In this document: positions 34,297 through 42,628 of the stretch, in pieces
How positions within the stretch are numbered: the first letter of the stretch is position 1
How the letters are laid out: each line of letters opens with the position of its first letter
The notes under the pieces: model-generated
The model's input: only the letters and a program-made list of their open reading frames with translations
The model's database searches: none
Told to the model about the DNA's origin: nothing
NCBI GenBank assembly: GCA_017457865.1
Contig: JAFTGN010000101.1
Span: forward strand, 62,001 to 126,000
Origin: Lachnospiraceae bacterium
Lineage (GTDB): Bacteria > Bacillota > Clostridia > Lachnospirales > Lachnospiraceae
DNA: 64,000 nucleotides
Reading direction: 5' to 3'
Position numbers and translations under genes: made by a program

Positions 34297-36036
34297 TTAT
34301 TGTCTTCCCAATTTCCAACCGATTGCTTCTTTTCTGCCATTGACAAAATCTGCATAGATACCAGCTTTCCTGATCAGCTCATCATGCTTGCCTTCCTGTG
34401 CAATCTTCCCATTATTTAATACTAAAATTTTTTCAGCATTTCTAACGGTCTTAAGACGATGTGCAATCATGATCACTGTCTTATCTTTTGTCAATTCCTC
34501 AATGGCCTTCTGTAATCTATCTTCATTTTCAGGATCCACATTGGCAGTTGCCTCATCAAAGATGACAATTGCCGCATCCTTAATCAGGGCTCGTGCAATC
34601 GAAATTCTCTGTTTCTCACCACCTGAAAGGGAAGCTCCGCCCTCACCAATCCTGGTATCATAGCCATCCGGAAGCGCCATGATAAATTCATGGCAACAAG
34701 CCCTCTTAGCCGCTTCTACTACTTCCTCATGAGTAGCTCCTGCCTTACCAAACTTGATGTTATTTTCAATCGTATCTGCAAAAAGGTAAACATTCTGAAA
34801 TACCATGCTGACATTCTTCATCAAACTGTTCAGTGTATAATCCTTTACGTTTACTCCACCAATCGAAACAGATCCTGCATCCACATCCCAGAATCTTGAA
34901 ATCAGACTGCAAAGAGTTGTCTTACCTGATCCGGAAGGACCTACAATCGCTGTCATCTTCTTCTCAGGAATAGTAAAGCTTACATTGTCCAATATCTTCT
35001 TTTTCTCATAAGCAAAATCCACATGTTCAAACTTAATTTCAGTTGTTGGCGGAACAATATCATTGCCACCCTCATCCATTATAGGAACATCATCAATCTT
35101 GTTTGCCTTGTCAATAGAATGTTCTGCAATTCTCATGTTTGCCACACAACTGCCTGCTACTTTGAGCTGCTCATATACCATAAACGAGCAGACTACCATA
35201 ATCAAACTGTTTGTAAGCTCCATGGTTCCATTTATGTAAGATGTGATCGCACAGAACATCAAAGCCACACCAAACACATACAGAACAAGCTGCTGCATTG
35301 CCACATATGGTGTCATTTCTTTTTCAAGTTTTTCGTTTTTATTAAAACTTTCTTCAATGGCCCTGTCTACTTTTTTATCCAGATTATTATCCAAATCAAA
35401 TGCCTTTACAACACTCATACCCTGAATCATTTCAAGCACTGTCTCCACAAGTGTTGCCTGTGCCTCCTGACGGGCAGGTACACCCTGTCTGGATTTTTTT
35501 TCCATTGCTGATGTGATAAGAAGGAAAATTGCAATTCCTAACAATGTGATCACACCCATTCTCCAGTCAAAGATCAGAATAAACAGCGCAAATACAAGTG
35601 AATTCAAAAAACCTCCAAGCGTTGTCACCAAAACCACCGGCACAGCACTTTCCACATCATTTAAAATTGTTGTTTCAATCGCCGTGATTTGTCCTAAGCT
35701 ATTTTGATTGAAATAACCCATAGGAACACTCTTCAACTTTTCACCAATATCAATTCTCTTATCTGCAACCATGAAATAGCCTGCATGTGTTCTCTGAAGC
35801 TGTGAAAAGTACTGGGTGATAATCTTTCCTACAATGCTGACAACCATGATACCAAATGCAGTCCATGCAGTAGTTGTACTGACAGAATTTTCAACAATCG
35901 CCTTTAGGACAACATAAAGAGCTGCCACAAGAAATGCATTGAATATGGCATTTAAAAATCCAACGACAATAGACTTCTGCAAATTATTTTTTTCTTTAAT
36001 AGAAAAACTCCAGATTTTCTTAAAAACACTCAGCAT
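34297..36036 (-). CDS. ABC exporter-fold half-transporter, YbtQ/IrtB-like
   Basis: This 579-aa protein has a six-span membrane domain and a C-terminal ATPase (G-P-S-G-S-G-K-T-T near residue 372, L-S-G-G-E-K-Q-R, I-F-D-E-A-T). Such half-transporters occur in pairs beside thiazolinyl siderophore genes; YbtP/YbtQ and IrtA/IrtB import the loaded siderophore despite an exporter fold. Its start is two bases after the stop of its partner gene. Import is the likely role by analogy, but export cannot be excluded from sequence. Confidence 0.88.
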   Translation of the reverse strand: MLSVFKKIWSFSIKEKNNLQKSIVVGFLNAIFNAFLVAALYVVLKAIVENSVSTTTAWTAFGIMVVSIVGKIITQYFSQLQRTHAGYFMVADKRIDIGEKLKSVPMGYFNQNSLGQITAIETTILNDVESAVPVVLVTTLGGFLNSLVFALFILIFDWRMGVITLLGIAIFLLITSAMEKKSRQGVPARQEAQATLVETVLEMIQGMSVVKAFDLDNNLDKKVDRAIEESFNKNEKLEKEMTPYVAMQQLVLYVFGVALMFCAITSYINGTMELTNSLIMVVCSFMVYEQLKVAGSCVANMRIAEHSIDKANKIDDVPIMDEGGNDIVPPTTEIKFEHVDFAYEKKKILDNVSFTIPEKKMTAIVGPSGSGKTTLCSLISRFWDVDAGSVSIGGVNVKDYTLNSLMKNVSMVFQNVYLFADTIENNIKFGKAGATHEEVVEAAKRACCHEFIMALPDGYDTRIGEGGASLSGGEKQRISIARALIKDAAIVIFDEATANVDPENEDRLQKAIEELTKDKTVIMIAHRLKTVRNAEKILVLNNGKIAQEGKHDELIRKAGIYADFVNGRKEAIGWKLGRQ

Positions 36037-36038
36037 AT

Positions 36039-37781
36039 TTATTCACCATCCTTTGCACCAATGTGAGCCTGCCACATCTGACGATAAAGCTCTGATTTTT
36101 CGAGCAGTTCCGCATGTGTACCCTGCGAATGGATTTTTCCATCCTTCACCACTACAATCTGATCCGAATCAATGATTGTAGAAAGACGATGTGCAATTAC
36201 AATTAATGTCTTACCCTGAACCAACTTTGAAACAGCTTCCTGAATCAATGCCTCATTTTCCGGGTCCGTATATGCTGTTGCCTCATCCAAGATAACGATT
36301 GGCGCATTTCTAAGCATTGCACGGGCAATGGCAATTCGCTGTCTTTCACCTCCTGAAAGGTGACCACCAGCAGTACCTACTACTGTATCATATCCGTTTT
36401 CAAGTTTTCTGATAAACTCATCACAACCAGCAGCCTTTGCAACAGCTTCCACCTCCTGGTCTGTTGCGGTGGAACGGCCCATACGAATATTATTTCTAAC
36501 TGTATCATCGAAAAGATAATTATCCTGGGCGACATACGCAATTGCATTCGCAATATCACTCTGGGAAAGCTCCTTGATGTTTCTTCCCCCGATCGTAATC
36601 TCTCCACCGTCTACATCCCAGAAACCTGCAATCAGCTTTGAAATCGTTGACTTACCACTACCGGAAGGTCCCACCAAAGCAGTTACGGTACCTGCCGGAA
36701 TTTCAAGGTCAACTCCCTTTAAGACTTCTTTTTCCTCATTGTACCGGAATGTAACATTCTTTAAAGAAATATCAGTACCATTCATCTGAGCAGAAACCTT
36801 AGGACGAATCAGTTCCGGGCCATCTAATATATCAGCAATAATACCAACTACTGTCCCCATCGCCGCAATGCTATCCACAAAATTACTTGCTGCAAGAATT
36901 GGCCCAATGATACTCATGGAAATGATCATGATTGTAACAAAAGTCTCAGAAGTCAATGTGCCATTCATATAAAAAATACAGCCGATTGGTAATACCGTTA
37001 ATAAAGTAGAGGGACATATTGCTGTATATGCTGACATAGGCCACTGACAGCTCTTCATCCAGTTGTAATAGAAGGAAGCATTATCCACCACTGCATCTTC
37101 GTATTTTTTATATGAACTTGAACTTTGGTTAAAGGCCTTGATGACCTCAATCCCATTCACGTACTCAACAACTGTATCATTCATATGTTTATTGATCCGA
37201 ACAGATTCCTGATATTTAGCAGGATACGTCTTACCCATGATTGCAACAAAGCACATACCAAACGGAAATACCACTAAAGTCAGAAGTGCCATTCTCCAGT
37301 CCAGCACAAACAAATAAACTAACAAACAAACAGGAATAAGAATATTTGCTGTCATCTCTGGAACAAGATGTGCCAGTGTTGTCTCTAATCCCTCTACTCT
37401 GTCTACAATCGTATCCTTCATCTGACCTGATGGAGTCTCCAAAAGAGTCCCCATTGGCATTTTAGATAACTTTGAAATCATTTTCAAACGAATGGATTTT
37501 AAGGTTTTGTATGTTGCACTATGAGAAATGGTTGTTGAAACATTTGCAAATACAACCTTAAGAACATATGCAGCCAATGCAATCACGCACAGTTTGCTAT
37601 AATAGCCGATATCTGTATTCCCACTCATCAAAGCGACAATAATCTTTGCCCCTACAAAATATGGAACTACACCTGCCACTACACCAATAATGGCAAAAAT
37701 AACAGATTCTATGAACTTATTTTTAGAATCCGATGCCAGTCCGAGCAATACTGCAATTGGACTCTGTTGCTTTTCCTTCAT
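36039..37781 (-). CDS. ABC exporter-fold half-transporter, YbtP/IrtA-like
   Basis: This 580-aa protein has six predicted spans followed by an ATPase with G-P-S-G-S-G-K-S-T, L-S-G-G-E-R-Q-R and I-L-D-E-A-T. The start is the ATG at 37779-37781 with GGAGG six bases upstream. It forms a heterodimer with the next gene product. A near-consensus promoter lies about 60 bases upstream, with an operator-like palindrome over the start point, so this transport operon is probably metal-repressed. Confidence 0.88.
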   Translation of the reverse strand: MKEKQQSPIAVLLGLASDSKNKFIESVIFAIIGVVAGVVPYFVGAKIIVALMSGNTDIGYYSKLCVIALAAYVLKVVFANVSTTISHSATYKTLKSIRLKMISKLSKMPMGTLLETPSGQMKDTIVDRVEGLETTLAHLVPEMTANILIPVCLLVYLFVLDWRMALLTLVVFPFGMCFVAIMGKTYPAKYQESVRINKHMNDTVVEYVNGIEVIKAFNQSSSSYKKYEDAVVDNASFYYNWMKSCQWPMSAYTAICPSTLLTVLPIGCIFYMNGTLTSETFVTIMIISMSIIGPILAASNFVDSIAAMGTVVGIIADILDGPELIRPKVSAQMNGTDISLKNVTFRYNEEKEVLKGVDLEIPAGTVTALVGPSGSGKSTISKLIAGFWDVDGGEITIGGRNIKELSQSDIANAIAYVAQDNYLFDDTVRNNIRMGRSTATDQEVEAVAKAAGCDEFIRKLENGYDTVVGTAGGHLSGGERQRIAIARAMLRNAPIVILDEATAYTDPENEALIQEAVSKLVQGKTLIVIAHRLSTIIDSDQIVVVKDGKIHSQGTHAELLEKSELYRQMWQAHIGAKDGE

Positions 37782-37814
37782 AATCACCCTCCTGAGTTTG
37801 TCTAATTGAATTCA

Positions 37815-37832
37815 AGTCAGCAACTCCTAACT
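37815..37832 (-). promoter_or_regulatory. Operator-like palindrome 4 (weaker), at transport operon start point
   Basis: Minus strand AGTTAG-N6-CTGACT is one base off the strong motif AGTTAG-N6-CTAACT and lies about nine bases past the -10 box of the transport promoter, the same relative position as the operator at the regulator promoter. Confidence 0.5.
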
Positions 37833-37841
37833 CTGCCGGGT

Positions 37842-37870
37842 ATTTTACCATCATGATTTTCAAATGTCAA
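37842..37870 (-). promoter_or_regulatory. Sigma-A promoter of the transport operon
   Basis: On the minus strand a perfect TTGACA (37865-37870), a 17-base spacer and TAAAAT (37842-37847) lie about 60 bases before the YbtP-like start codon. Confidence 0.8.
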
Positions 37871-37973
37871 CTGCCTTTTATAGGTTATTAGGGTATTTGA
37901 TAATAAATATCCATTTGTTTGAAACTTAAATTCACTTTCAAATTAATAAATTTTTAATTATTCATTGCCCTTC

Positions 37974-37992
37974 AGTTAGTTATCACTAACTT
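37974..37992 (-). promoter_or_regulatory. Operator-like palindrome 5 (strongest copy)
   Basis: AGTTAGT-N4-ACTAACT is a perfect 7-bp-arm palindrome. It lies about 105 bp upstream of the transport promoter -35, between that promoter and the clpX terminator, with a very AT-rich stretch between. On the minus strand TTGAAA precedes it and could be the -35 of a second promoter. Confidence 0.65.
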
Positions 37993-37999
37993 ACATTTC

Positions 38000-38026
38000 A
38001 AAAAAAACTGCTTACACAGAAGCAGT
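38000..38026 (-). terminator. Rho-independent terminator of the ClpX gene
   Basis: ACTGCTT (38007-38013) pairs with AAGCAGT (38020-38026) over a six-base loop, followed on the minus strand by eight T. It lies 35 bases past the ClpX-family stop codon. A T-rich tract on the other side may allow bidirectional use. Confidence 0.8.
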
Positions 38027-38060
38027 CTCTTTTCTTTTTCACTGGCAAGTATGCGCCACC

Positions 38061-39407
38061 TTATCCTTCCAGTGCCCCATATCCCCGCATTTCGATGCGA
38101 GGTCCACCGGTTCCTTCTATATATGCTTTGGTAATGGTCACCTTTCCGATGCTGTCATCCTTTGGAATCTCATACATGATATCTAACATAAATTCCTCAA
38201 TAATAGCACGCAGAGCTCTTGCACCAGTCCCTTTCTTCAGTGCACGCTCTGCAATGGCATCCAGAGCATCCTCATCAAAGGCCAGATCCACTTCATCTAG
38301 CGCAAGCAGTTTCTGGTACTGTCTGACGATGGCATTCTTCGGTTCTTTCAATACTCGAATGAGCATATCTTTGCTCATTCCATCTAAAGTATAAATAATA
38401 GGCAGTCGTCCAATAAACTCTGGAATCATGCCAAAAGCACGCAAATCTTCAATCTGCACCTTTTGTAAAATATTCCGGTCATTTTCATACTGATCTTTCA
38501 ACTCTGCCCCAAACCCCATAGAGGAAGATTGGTTCAGACGTTCTTTGATGATGTTCTCTAATTCTGGAAACGCACCACCGCAGATAAAGAGAATATCTCT
38601 TGTATTGACTGTCTTTAAGGGCACCATGGCATTCTTACTGGTAGCACCTACCGGCACTTCCACCTCTGCACCCTCTAATAATTTTAACAACCCCTGCTGT
38701 ACAGATTCCCCACTCACATCTCTGTTTGTGGTATTGCGCTTCTTGGCCAGCTTATCAATCTCATCGATGTAAATGATACCCTGCTCTGCACGTTCCACAT
38801 CATTGTCTGCATTGTCCAGAAGCTTAGATACCACGCTCTCAATGTCATCTCCAATATAGCCTGCTTCTGTCAGTGATGTGGCATCTGCAATGGCAAGGGG
38901 CACATCCAACAGCTTTGCTAAAGTTTTCACCAGGTAGGTCTTACCACTTCCAGTAGGTCCGATCATCAGCATATTGGACTTTTCAATCTCCACATCATCC
39001 TGTTGTTCTTTAGAGGCAATCCTTTTATAATGATTGTAAACAGCTACGCTGATGACTTTCTTGGCATGCTCCTGCCCCACCACATAGTCATTGAGCTTTG
39101 CATAAATCTTATGAGGCGCCGGAATGGACTTGATGTCAATTGCCGGTACCGATTCTGTTTTCTTCTCCTGCTGTTTCTTTGGCGCCTCCTGCTCCTGGAA
39201 CAGTTCTGCTCCCGGAAATCCCCCAAAGAAATTCATCCCATATGGAAATCCATTCTGTCCCACCTGATCAAAGGCTCTCTGCATACAATCATTGCAAATG
39301 CAGAGATTCCCCGGCATATGCACCATCTTGCCTGCTTTGCTCTCTGGCCTGCGACACACATAACAGATTTCTTCCTGCGTTCCATTTTGATTTCTATCTT
39401 CCGACAT
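38061..39407 (-). CDS. clpX: ClpX-family AAA+ unfoldase
   Basis: This 448-aa protein has a C4 zinc-finger-type N-terminus (C-Y-V-C-R-R-P-E, then C-I-C-N-D-C), a linker rich in Q, E and K (about 60-90), and the ClpX AAA+ core: Walker A G-P-T-G-S-G-K-T, pore loop G-Y-I-G-D, Walker B I-I-Y-I-D-E-I-D-K, sensor region F-I-C-G-G-A-F and I-P-E-F-I-G-R-L-P. The usual IGF ClpP-docking tripeptide appears as M-G-F. No clpP is adjacent, and the core differs at several usually constant ClpX positions, so it may be a second, specialised ClpX. It marks the chromosomal right border of the metallophore locus. Confidence 0.9.
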   Translation of the reverse strand: MSEDRNQNGTQEEICYVCRRPESKAGKMVHMPGNLCICNDCMQRAFDQVGQNGFPYGMNFFGGFPGAELFQEQEAPKKQQEKKTESVPAIDIKSIPAPHKIYAKLNDYVVGQEHAKKVISVAVYNHYKRIASKEQQDDVEIEKSNMLMIGPTGSGKTYLVKTLAKLLDVPLAIADATSLTEAGYIGDDIESVVSKLLDNADNDVERAEQGIIYIDEIDKLAKKRNTTNRDVSGESVQQGLLKLLEGAEVEVPVGATSKNAMVPLKTVNTRDILFICGGAFPELENIIKERLNQSSSMGFGAELKDQYENDRNILQKVQIEDLRAFGMIPEFIGRLPIIYTLDGMSKDMLIRVLKEPKNAIVRQYQKLLALDEVDLAFDEDALDAIAERALKKGTGARALRAIIEEFMLDIMYEIPKDDSIGKVTITKAYIEGTGGPRIEMRGYGALEG

Positions 39408-39427
39408 TTTCCTCTTCCTTTCACATA

Positions 39428-39453
39428 AAGAAAACAGCGGCCAAAGGCCGCTG
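39428..39453 (-). terminator. Rho-independent terminator of ilvN
   Basis: CAGCGGCC (39435-39442) pairs perfectly with 39446-39453 over a three-base loop, then a T-rich tract on the minus strand (39428-39434). It lies 37 bases past the ilvN stop. Confidence 0.88.
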
Positions 39454-39489
39454 GATCATGCATACACGATGGAATCATGAAACAAATGC

Positions 39490-39966
39490 TCAGCCTCTGG
39501 CAAGACCTGTCACACCTGTTCTCGCCAATTCCAGAATTCCATACGGAGAAACCAATTCAATAAAAGAATTGATCTTTCCTTCCTGTCCCGTTACTTCCAT
39601 CATAAGAGATTCTGCTGTCACATCCACTACCTTTGCATGGAAAATATCTGCAATGGCAATCACCTGCTGTCTGGTGTCTGCGGTAGTGGCTACCTTCACA
39701 TATATTAACTCTTTACATACAGACTCCCCTGCCGGCAATACCTTGATCTCCAGTACATCTACCAACTTCAGCAACTGCTTCTCAATCTGCTCTAAAATCT
39801 CCGGCTCCCCACTGGTTACAATGGTCATACGGGAATATGCCGGATTTTCTGTCTCACCTACCGTTAGACTGTCAATATTATATCCACGGCGGCTAAACAG
39901 ACCTGCTACACGGCTCAGTACACCAGCCTGATTATCTACTAATAAAGAAAACACTCTCTTACTCAT
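39490..39966 (-). CDS. ilvN: Acetolactate synthase small (regulatory) subunit
   Basis: This 158-aa protein has an N-terminal ACT domain (V-F-S-L-L-V-D-N-Q-A-G-V-L-S-R-V-A-G-L-F) that binds valine and confers feedback inhibition, and the C-terminal ALS_ss domain ending E-L-A-R-T-G-V-T-G-L-A-R-G. The start is the ATG at 39964-39966 with GGAGG five bases upstream; the open frame continues 26 codons upstream but there is no ribosome site there. No catalytic subunit gene is adjacent. It is transcribed alone from its own promoter. Confidence 0.92.
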   Translation of the reverse strand: MSKRVFSLLVDNQAGVLSRVAGLFSRRGYNIDSLTVGETENPAYSRMTIVTSGEPEILEQIEKQLLKLVDVLEIKVLPAGESVCKELIYVKVATTADTRQQVIAIADIFHAKVVDVTAESLMMEVTGQEGKINSFIELVSPYGILELARTGVTGLARG

Positions 39967-40027
39967 CTTGCCCTCCAATCCTGCCGAAGCAGTGCGACAT
40001 GTTGTCGCTTTTTCACTCTCTTCGTAG

Positions 40028-40065
40028 CTGTTCAGTCCCTTCACAAAATAGCGGCTCCTGAACAG
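40028..40065 (-). promoter_or_regulatory. Inverted repeat in the ilvN leader
   Basis: CTGTTCAG and CTGAACAG (8-bp perfect arms, 22-base loop) lie just after the predicted ilvN transcription start in a leader of about 105 bases. No T-box sequence motif is visible. A structured leader is plausible but its function is unknown. Confidence 0.35.
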
Positions 40066-40077
40066 TTATCTTTTTTC

Positions 40078-40107
40078 ATCATAACAAAATTACCCTCTAT
40101 TTGTCAA
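40078..40107 (-). promoter_or_regulatory. Sigma-A promoter of ilvN
   Basis: TTGACA (40102-40107), 18-base spacer, TATGAT (40078-40083) on the minus strand. Confidence 0.75.
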
Positions 40108-40164
40108 TGGATTTCCTTGTATTTCATAAGGCATCACAAAATTGTCATCTTTTGTCGAAATAGA

Positions 40165-40194
40165 TTGACAGAACATCCCCGTCAATATTATACT
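40165..40194 (+). promoter_or_regulatory. Sigma-A promoter of the zinc-ribbon gene
   Basis: TTGACA (40165-40170), 18-base spacer, TATACT (40189-40194), about 30 bases before the start codon. It is divergent from the ilvN promoter. Confidence 0.8.
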
Positions 40195-40229
40195 TTAGTT
40201 ATCATATTTGCAAAAGAGGAGGTTTTATT

Positions 40230-40547
40230 ATGGCTTACTGTACAAATTGCGGTGCCAAGTTGCCGGATAACGCATATATCTGTCCGGAATGTGGCATTTC
40301 TCAAGTCACAGGTTCTGCCACTGTACCGGAAAGTGACGAAGGCGGTATTCTGTGGGGACTGCTTGGCTGCTGTATCCCCATTGTAGGTCTGGTTTTGTAT
40401 CTGGTATGGAAAGATACCAAACCAAACAGTGCCAAAGCAGCCGGGATCGGTGCGCTAGTTTGTGTCATCATCAACGTGGTATTTTATATTTTGGCACTGG
40501 TATTGGGCATCGGGTCTGCTGCCCTGAGTACCCTGATATTGTTCTAG
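40230..40547 (+). CDS. Small zinc-ribbon membrane protein
   Basis: This 105-aa protein has an N-terminal zinc ribbon (C-T-N-C-G ... C-P-E-C-G), a short linker, and two hydrophobic segments (about residues 42-60 and 72-100). Zinc-ribbon plus two-span proteins of this size are common in Clostridia; no function is established. Start ATG has GAGGAGG upstream. The next gene begins one base after its stop, so they form a two-gene operon. Confidence 0.85.
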   Translation: MAYCTNCGAKLPDNAYICPECGISQVTGSATVPESDEGGILWGLLGCCIPIVGLVLYLVWKDTKPNSAKAAGIGALVCVIINVVFYILALVLGIGSAALSTLILF

Positions 40548-40548
40548 C

Positions 40549-40914
40549 ATGAGGGCATGGTTCACCAAATGGCTGCCCATTGTGTTTGGCTGTCACTGCC
40601 GGGCTGACCGTTCCTTTTTTTATCATGGACGACAGTTTCCCATCTGTGCCAGATGCACCGGCGAACTCATAGGCATACTGACTGCGTTGATGGGATATGC
40701 TTTTTTTCATCCATCCGTATGGCTTACAGCCCTTCTGCTGCTTCCCATGCTGGCAGACGGCTGGATACAGGCATTGACCCCTTACACCAGCACCAATTTC
40801 AGACGGCTGATCACCGGTATTTTATTTGGATACGGTCTGTTCACGCTGTTTCTGATGTCTGTGATTGCCACATTTCTGTACGGATATCACTATGGACTGA
40901 CATTGTTCCACTAA
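40549..40914 (+). CDS. DUF2085 family membrane protein
   Basis: This 121-aa protein with about three hydrophobic segments has the DUF2085 pattern: G-C-H-C-R-A-D-R-S-F near the N-terminus and F-P-I-C-A-R-C-T-G-E, with cysteines and histidine placed as if to bind metal at the membrane surface. Function is unknown. It is co-transcribed with the zinc-ribbon gene and followed by a strong terminator. Confidence 0.8.
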   Translation: MRAWFTKWLPIVFGCHCRADRSFFYHGRQFPICARCTGELIGILTALMGYAFFHPSVWLTALLLLPMLADGWIQALTPYTSTNFRRLITGILFGYGLFTLFLMSVIATFLYGYHYGLTLFH

Positions 40915-40962
40915 AAAGCAGGTGCGGCACAATCCAAAAAGGAATTGTGCCGCGCCTGCTTT
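40915..40962. terminator. Long bidirectional hairpin terminator
   Basis: A 19-bp stem with one G-T mismatch (40915-40933 with 40944-40962) and T/A runs on both sides. It lies between convergent transcription units. Confidence 0.85.
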
Positions 40963-41037
40963 CATACTTTCATTCTGCGGTATCGCACCATTTTTCCAAA
41001 AACTCTGCTCTTGATCATACCTACCGCTACATAATTG

Positions 41038-42597
41038 CTACAATAAAGGTGAAAACACACGCAATACCGAATTCACACAACCTCTCCACCAACCAGGACG
41101 GAATTCTCCCGGTTCGATTTTTCTGCTCTTTCCAATGGTCTCAAATACATCCCGTTTCACATCCAGCACTGCCTTACAGCCGTAAAACCAGCTGGCACAT
41201 TCAAAATGGAGAAAAAGGCTTCGAAAGTCCCAGTTTATGGTGCCGACAATCGCCATTTTGTCATCACAAACCATACTTTTGGCATGAATAAAGCCCGGTG
41301 TAAACTCATAAATTTCAATTCCCACCTGAAGCAGGGCACTATAGTTGGACCTAGTAACCTGATACACCGTCTTCTTATCCGGGATACCCGGTGTGACGAT
41401 TTTCACGTCTACCCCTCTCTTGGCCGCCATGATCAGGCTGTTGCGCAGCTCATCGCTGAGGATCAGATACGGAGTGAAAATATATACATAATCTTTGACC
41501 TGCCCTAACATATCAATATAAATGTTTTCCGCCAACGGATTGTCATCTAGCGGATCATCTCCATAAGGTTGTACAAATCCCTGCCCGGTAAATGGTTCCG
41601 GATGCCACCTATGAGGCATATACTCTTTCAAATCCACAGATGGAGCTTCTTCCGGACGAACGCTGGTCCACATTTCCAAAAACATTTCTGTATAGTTATA
41701 CACTGCATCCCCCACCAAGCGAATGCCAGTGTCCTTCCAATATCCAAAGGGGCTATTGATATTAATATAGCGGTCAGACAGGTTGATGCCGCCGGTAAAA
41801 GCAGTATGTCCGTCTATCACCAGAATCTTTCTGTGGTCACGATGATTCATCACCATAGAAAACATCAATCCAATGTGATTAAAGGACTCACATTTGATAT
41901 GAGGATCAATGGACTCTAATTTCTTTCTGTAATTCAATGGCAAATATGTGACAGACCCCATATCGTCATACAGGATCTTGACTTCTACCCCTTCCTTTGC
42001 TTTCCGAGTCAAGATGTCCACCATAGGGTTCCACATTTCTCCAACTTCAATGATGAAAAATTCCAGAAAGATGAAATGTTCTGCCTGCTCCATAGCCTCC
42101 AACATGGCCCGATAGATCAGGTGGCTTTCCGGATAATAGGTCACTTCTGTGTTCTCGTGAACCGGAAAATGCTCATCTTCCCAGATAAACCGACTAGTGG
42201 CACCTGCACGTCTGTCCACTGACAGCAGGTGATCCAGTACCTCTGGCTTTTGGGCTGAAACATCTCGTATCTTGTTCTGAGAAATATTTAGTTTACCTCG
42301 CAGCTTTTTGCTGGGCCTCTTATCACCGCAAAACATATAAAGAGGCACACCAAACAACGGAAACAGCATAATGATAATGATCCATCCCATCTTATATGCG
42401 GAAGGCTCATGGTCTGTATTCACCAGATACAGTACGAATACCACGCCCAATACACTGGTGACAAAGGAAATATAGGAAAGCCTCTCCTGGAGTTTTACAA
42501 GAAGAATGATCCACCATCCAATCTGTAATAACATCAGCAATGCAGTGATCATCATTCTTCTGGTTGCCAATTCTTTGTATTTCTTCATGTATACCAT
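41038..42597 (-). CDS. cls: Cardiolipin synthase
   Basis: This 519-aa phospholipase-D-superfamily enzyme condenses phosphatidylglycerol at the membrane to make cardiolipin. Two N-terminal hydrophobic segments precede a PLDc_N region, then two HKD motifs: H-R-K-I-L-V-I-D-G (middle) and H-A-K-S-M-V-C-D-D (C-terminal third). The start is the ATG at 42595-42597 preceded by AGGAAAGAG; a longer open frame of 41 codons overlaps the neighbouring gene and is not needed. Length matches bacterial Cls. Confidence 0.92.
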   Translation of the reverse strand: MVYMKKYKELATRRMMITALLMLLQIGWWIILLVKLQERLSYISFVTSVLGVVFVLYLVNTDHEPSAYKMGWIIIIMLFPLFGVPLYMFCGDKRPSKKLRGKLNISQNKIRDVSAQKPEVLDHLLSVDRRAGATSRFIWEDEHFPVHENTEVTYYPESHLIYRAMLEAMEQAEHFIFLEFFIIEVGEMWNPMVDILTRKAKEGVEVKILYDDMGSVTYLPLNYRKKLESIDPHIKCESFNHIGLMFSMVMNHRDHRKILVIDGHTAFTGGINLSDRYININSPFGYWKDTGIRLVGDAVYNYTEMFLEMWTSVRPEEAPSVDLKEYMPHRWHPEPFTGQGFVQPYGDDPLDDNPLAENIYIDMLGQVKDYVYIFTPYLILSDELRNSLIMAAKRGVDVKIVTPGIPDKKTVYQVTRSNYSALLQVGIEIYEFTPGFIHAKSMVCDDKMAIVGTINWDFRSLFLHFECASWFYGCKAVLDVKRDVFETIGKSRKIEPGEFRPGWWRGCVNSVLRVFSPLL

Positions 42598-42628
42598 CTC
42601 TTTCCTAATTTCTACAGTTTTGAAACTG

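Noticed and set aside
35023..35511. Plus-strand frame of 162 codons over the YbtQ-like gene
   Set aside because: Antisense shadow of a membrane domain, rich in Cys, His and Tyr as expected for reverse reading.
39140..39931. Plus-strand frame of 263 codons opposite clpX and ilvN
   Set aside because: It spans two genes and the ilvN terminator in antisense, with low-quality composition and no start signal.
39967..40229. T-box or amino-acid leader-peptide attenuator before ilvN
   Set aside because: No T-box core sequence and no branched-chain-rich short peptide; only a simple stem was seen.
40653..41291. Plus-strand frame of 212 codons past the DUF2085 gene
   Set aside because: It overlaps DUF2085 in another frame and runs through the bidirectional terminator into antisense of cls.
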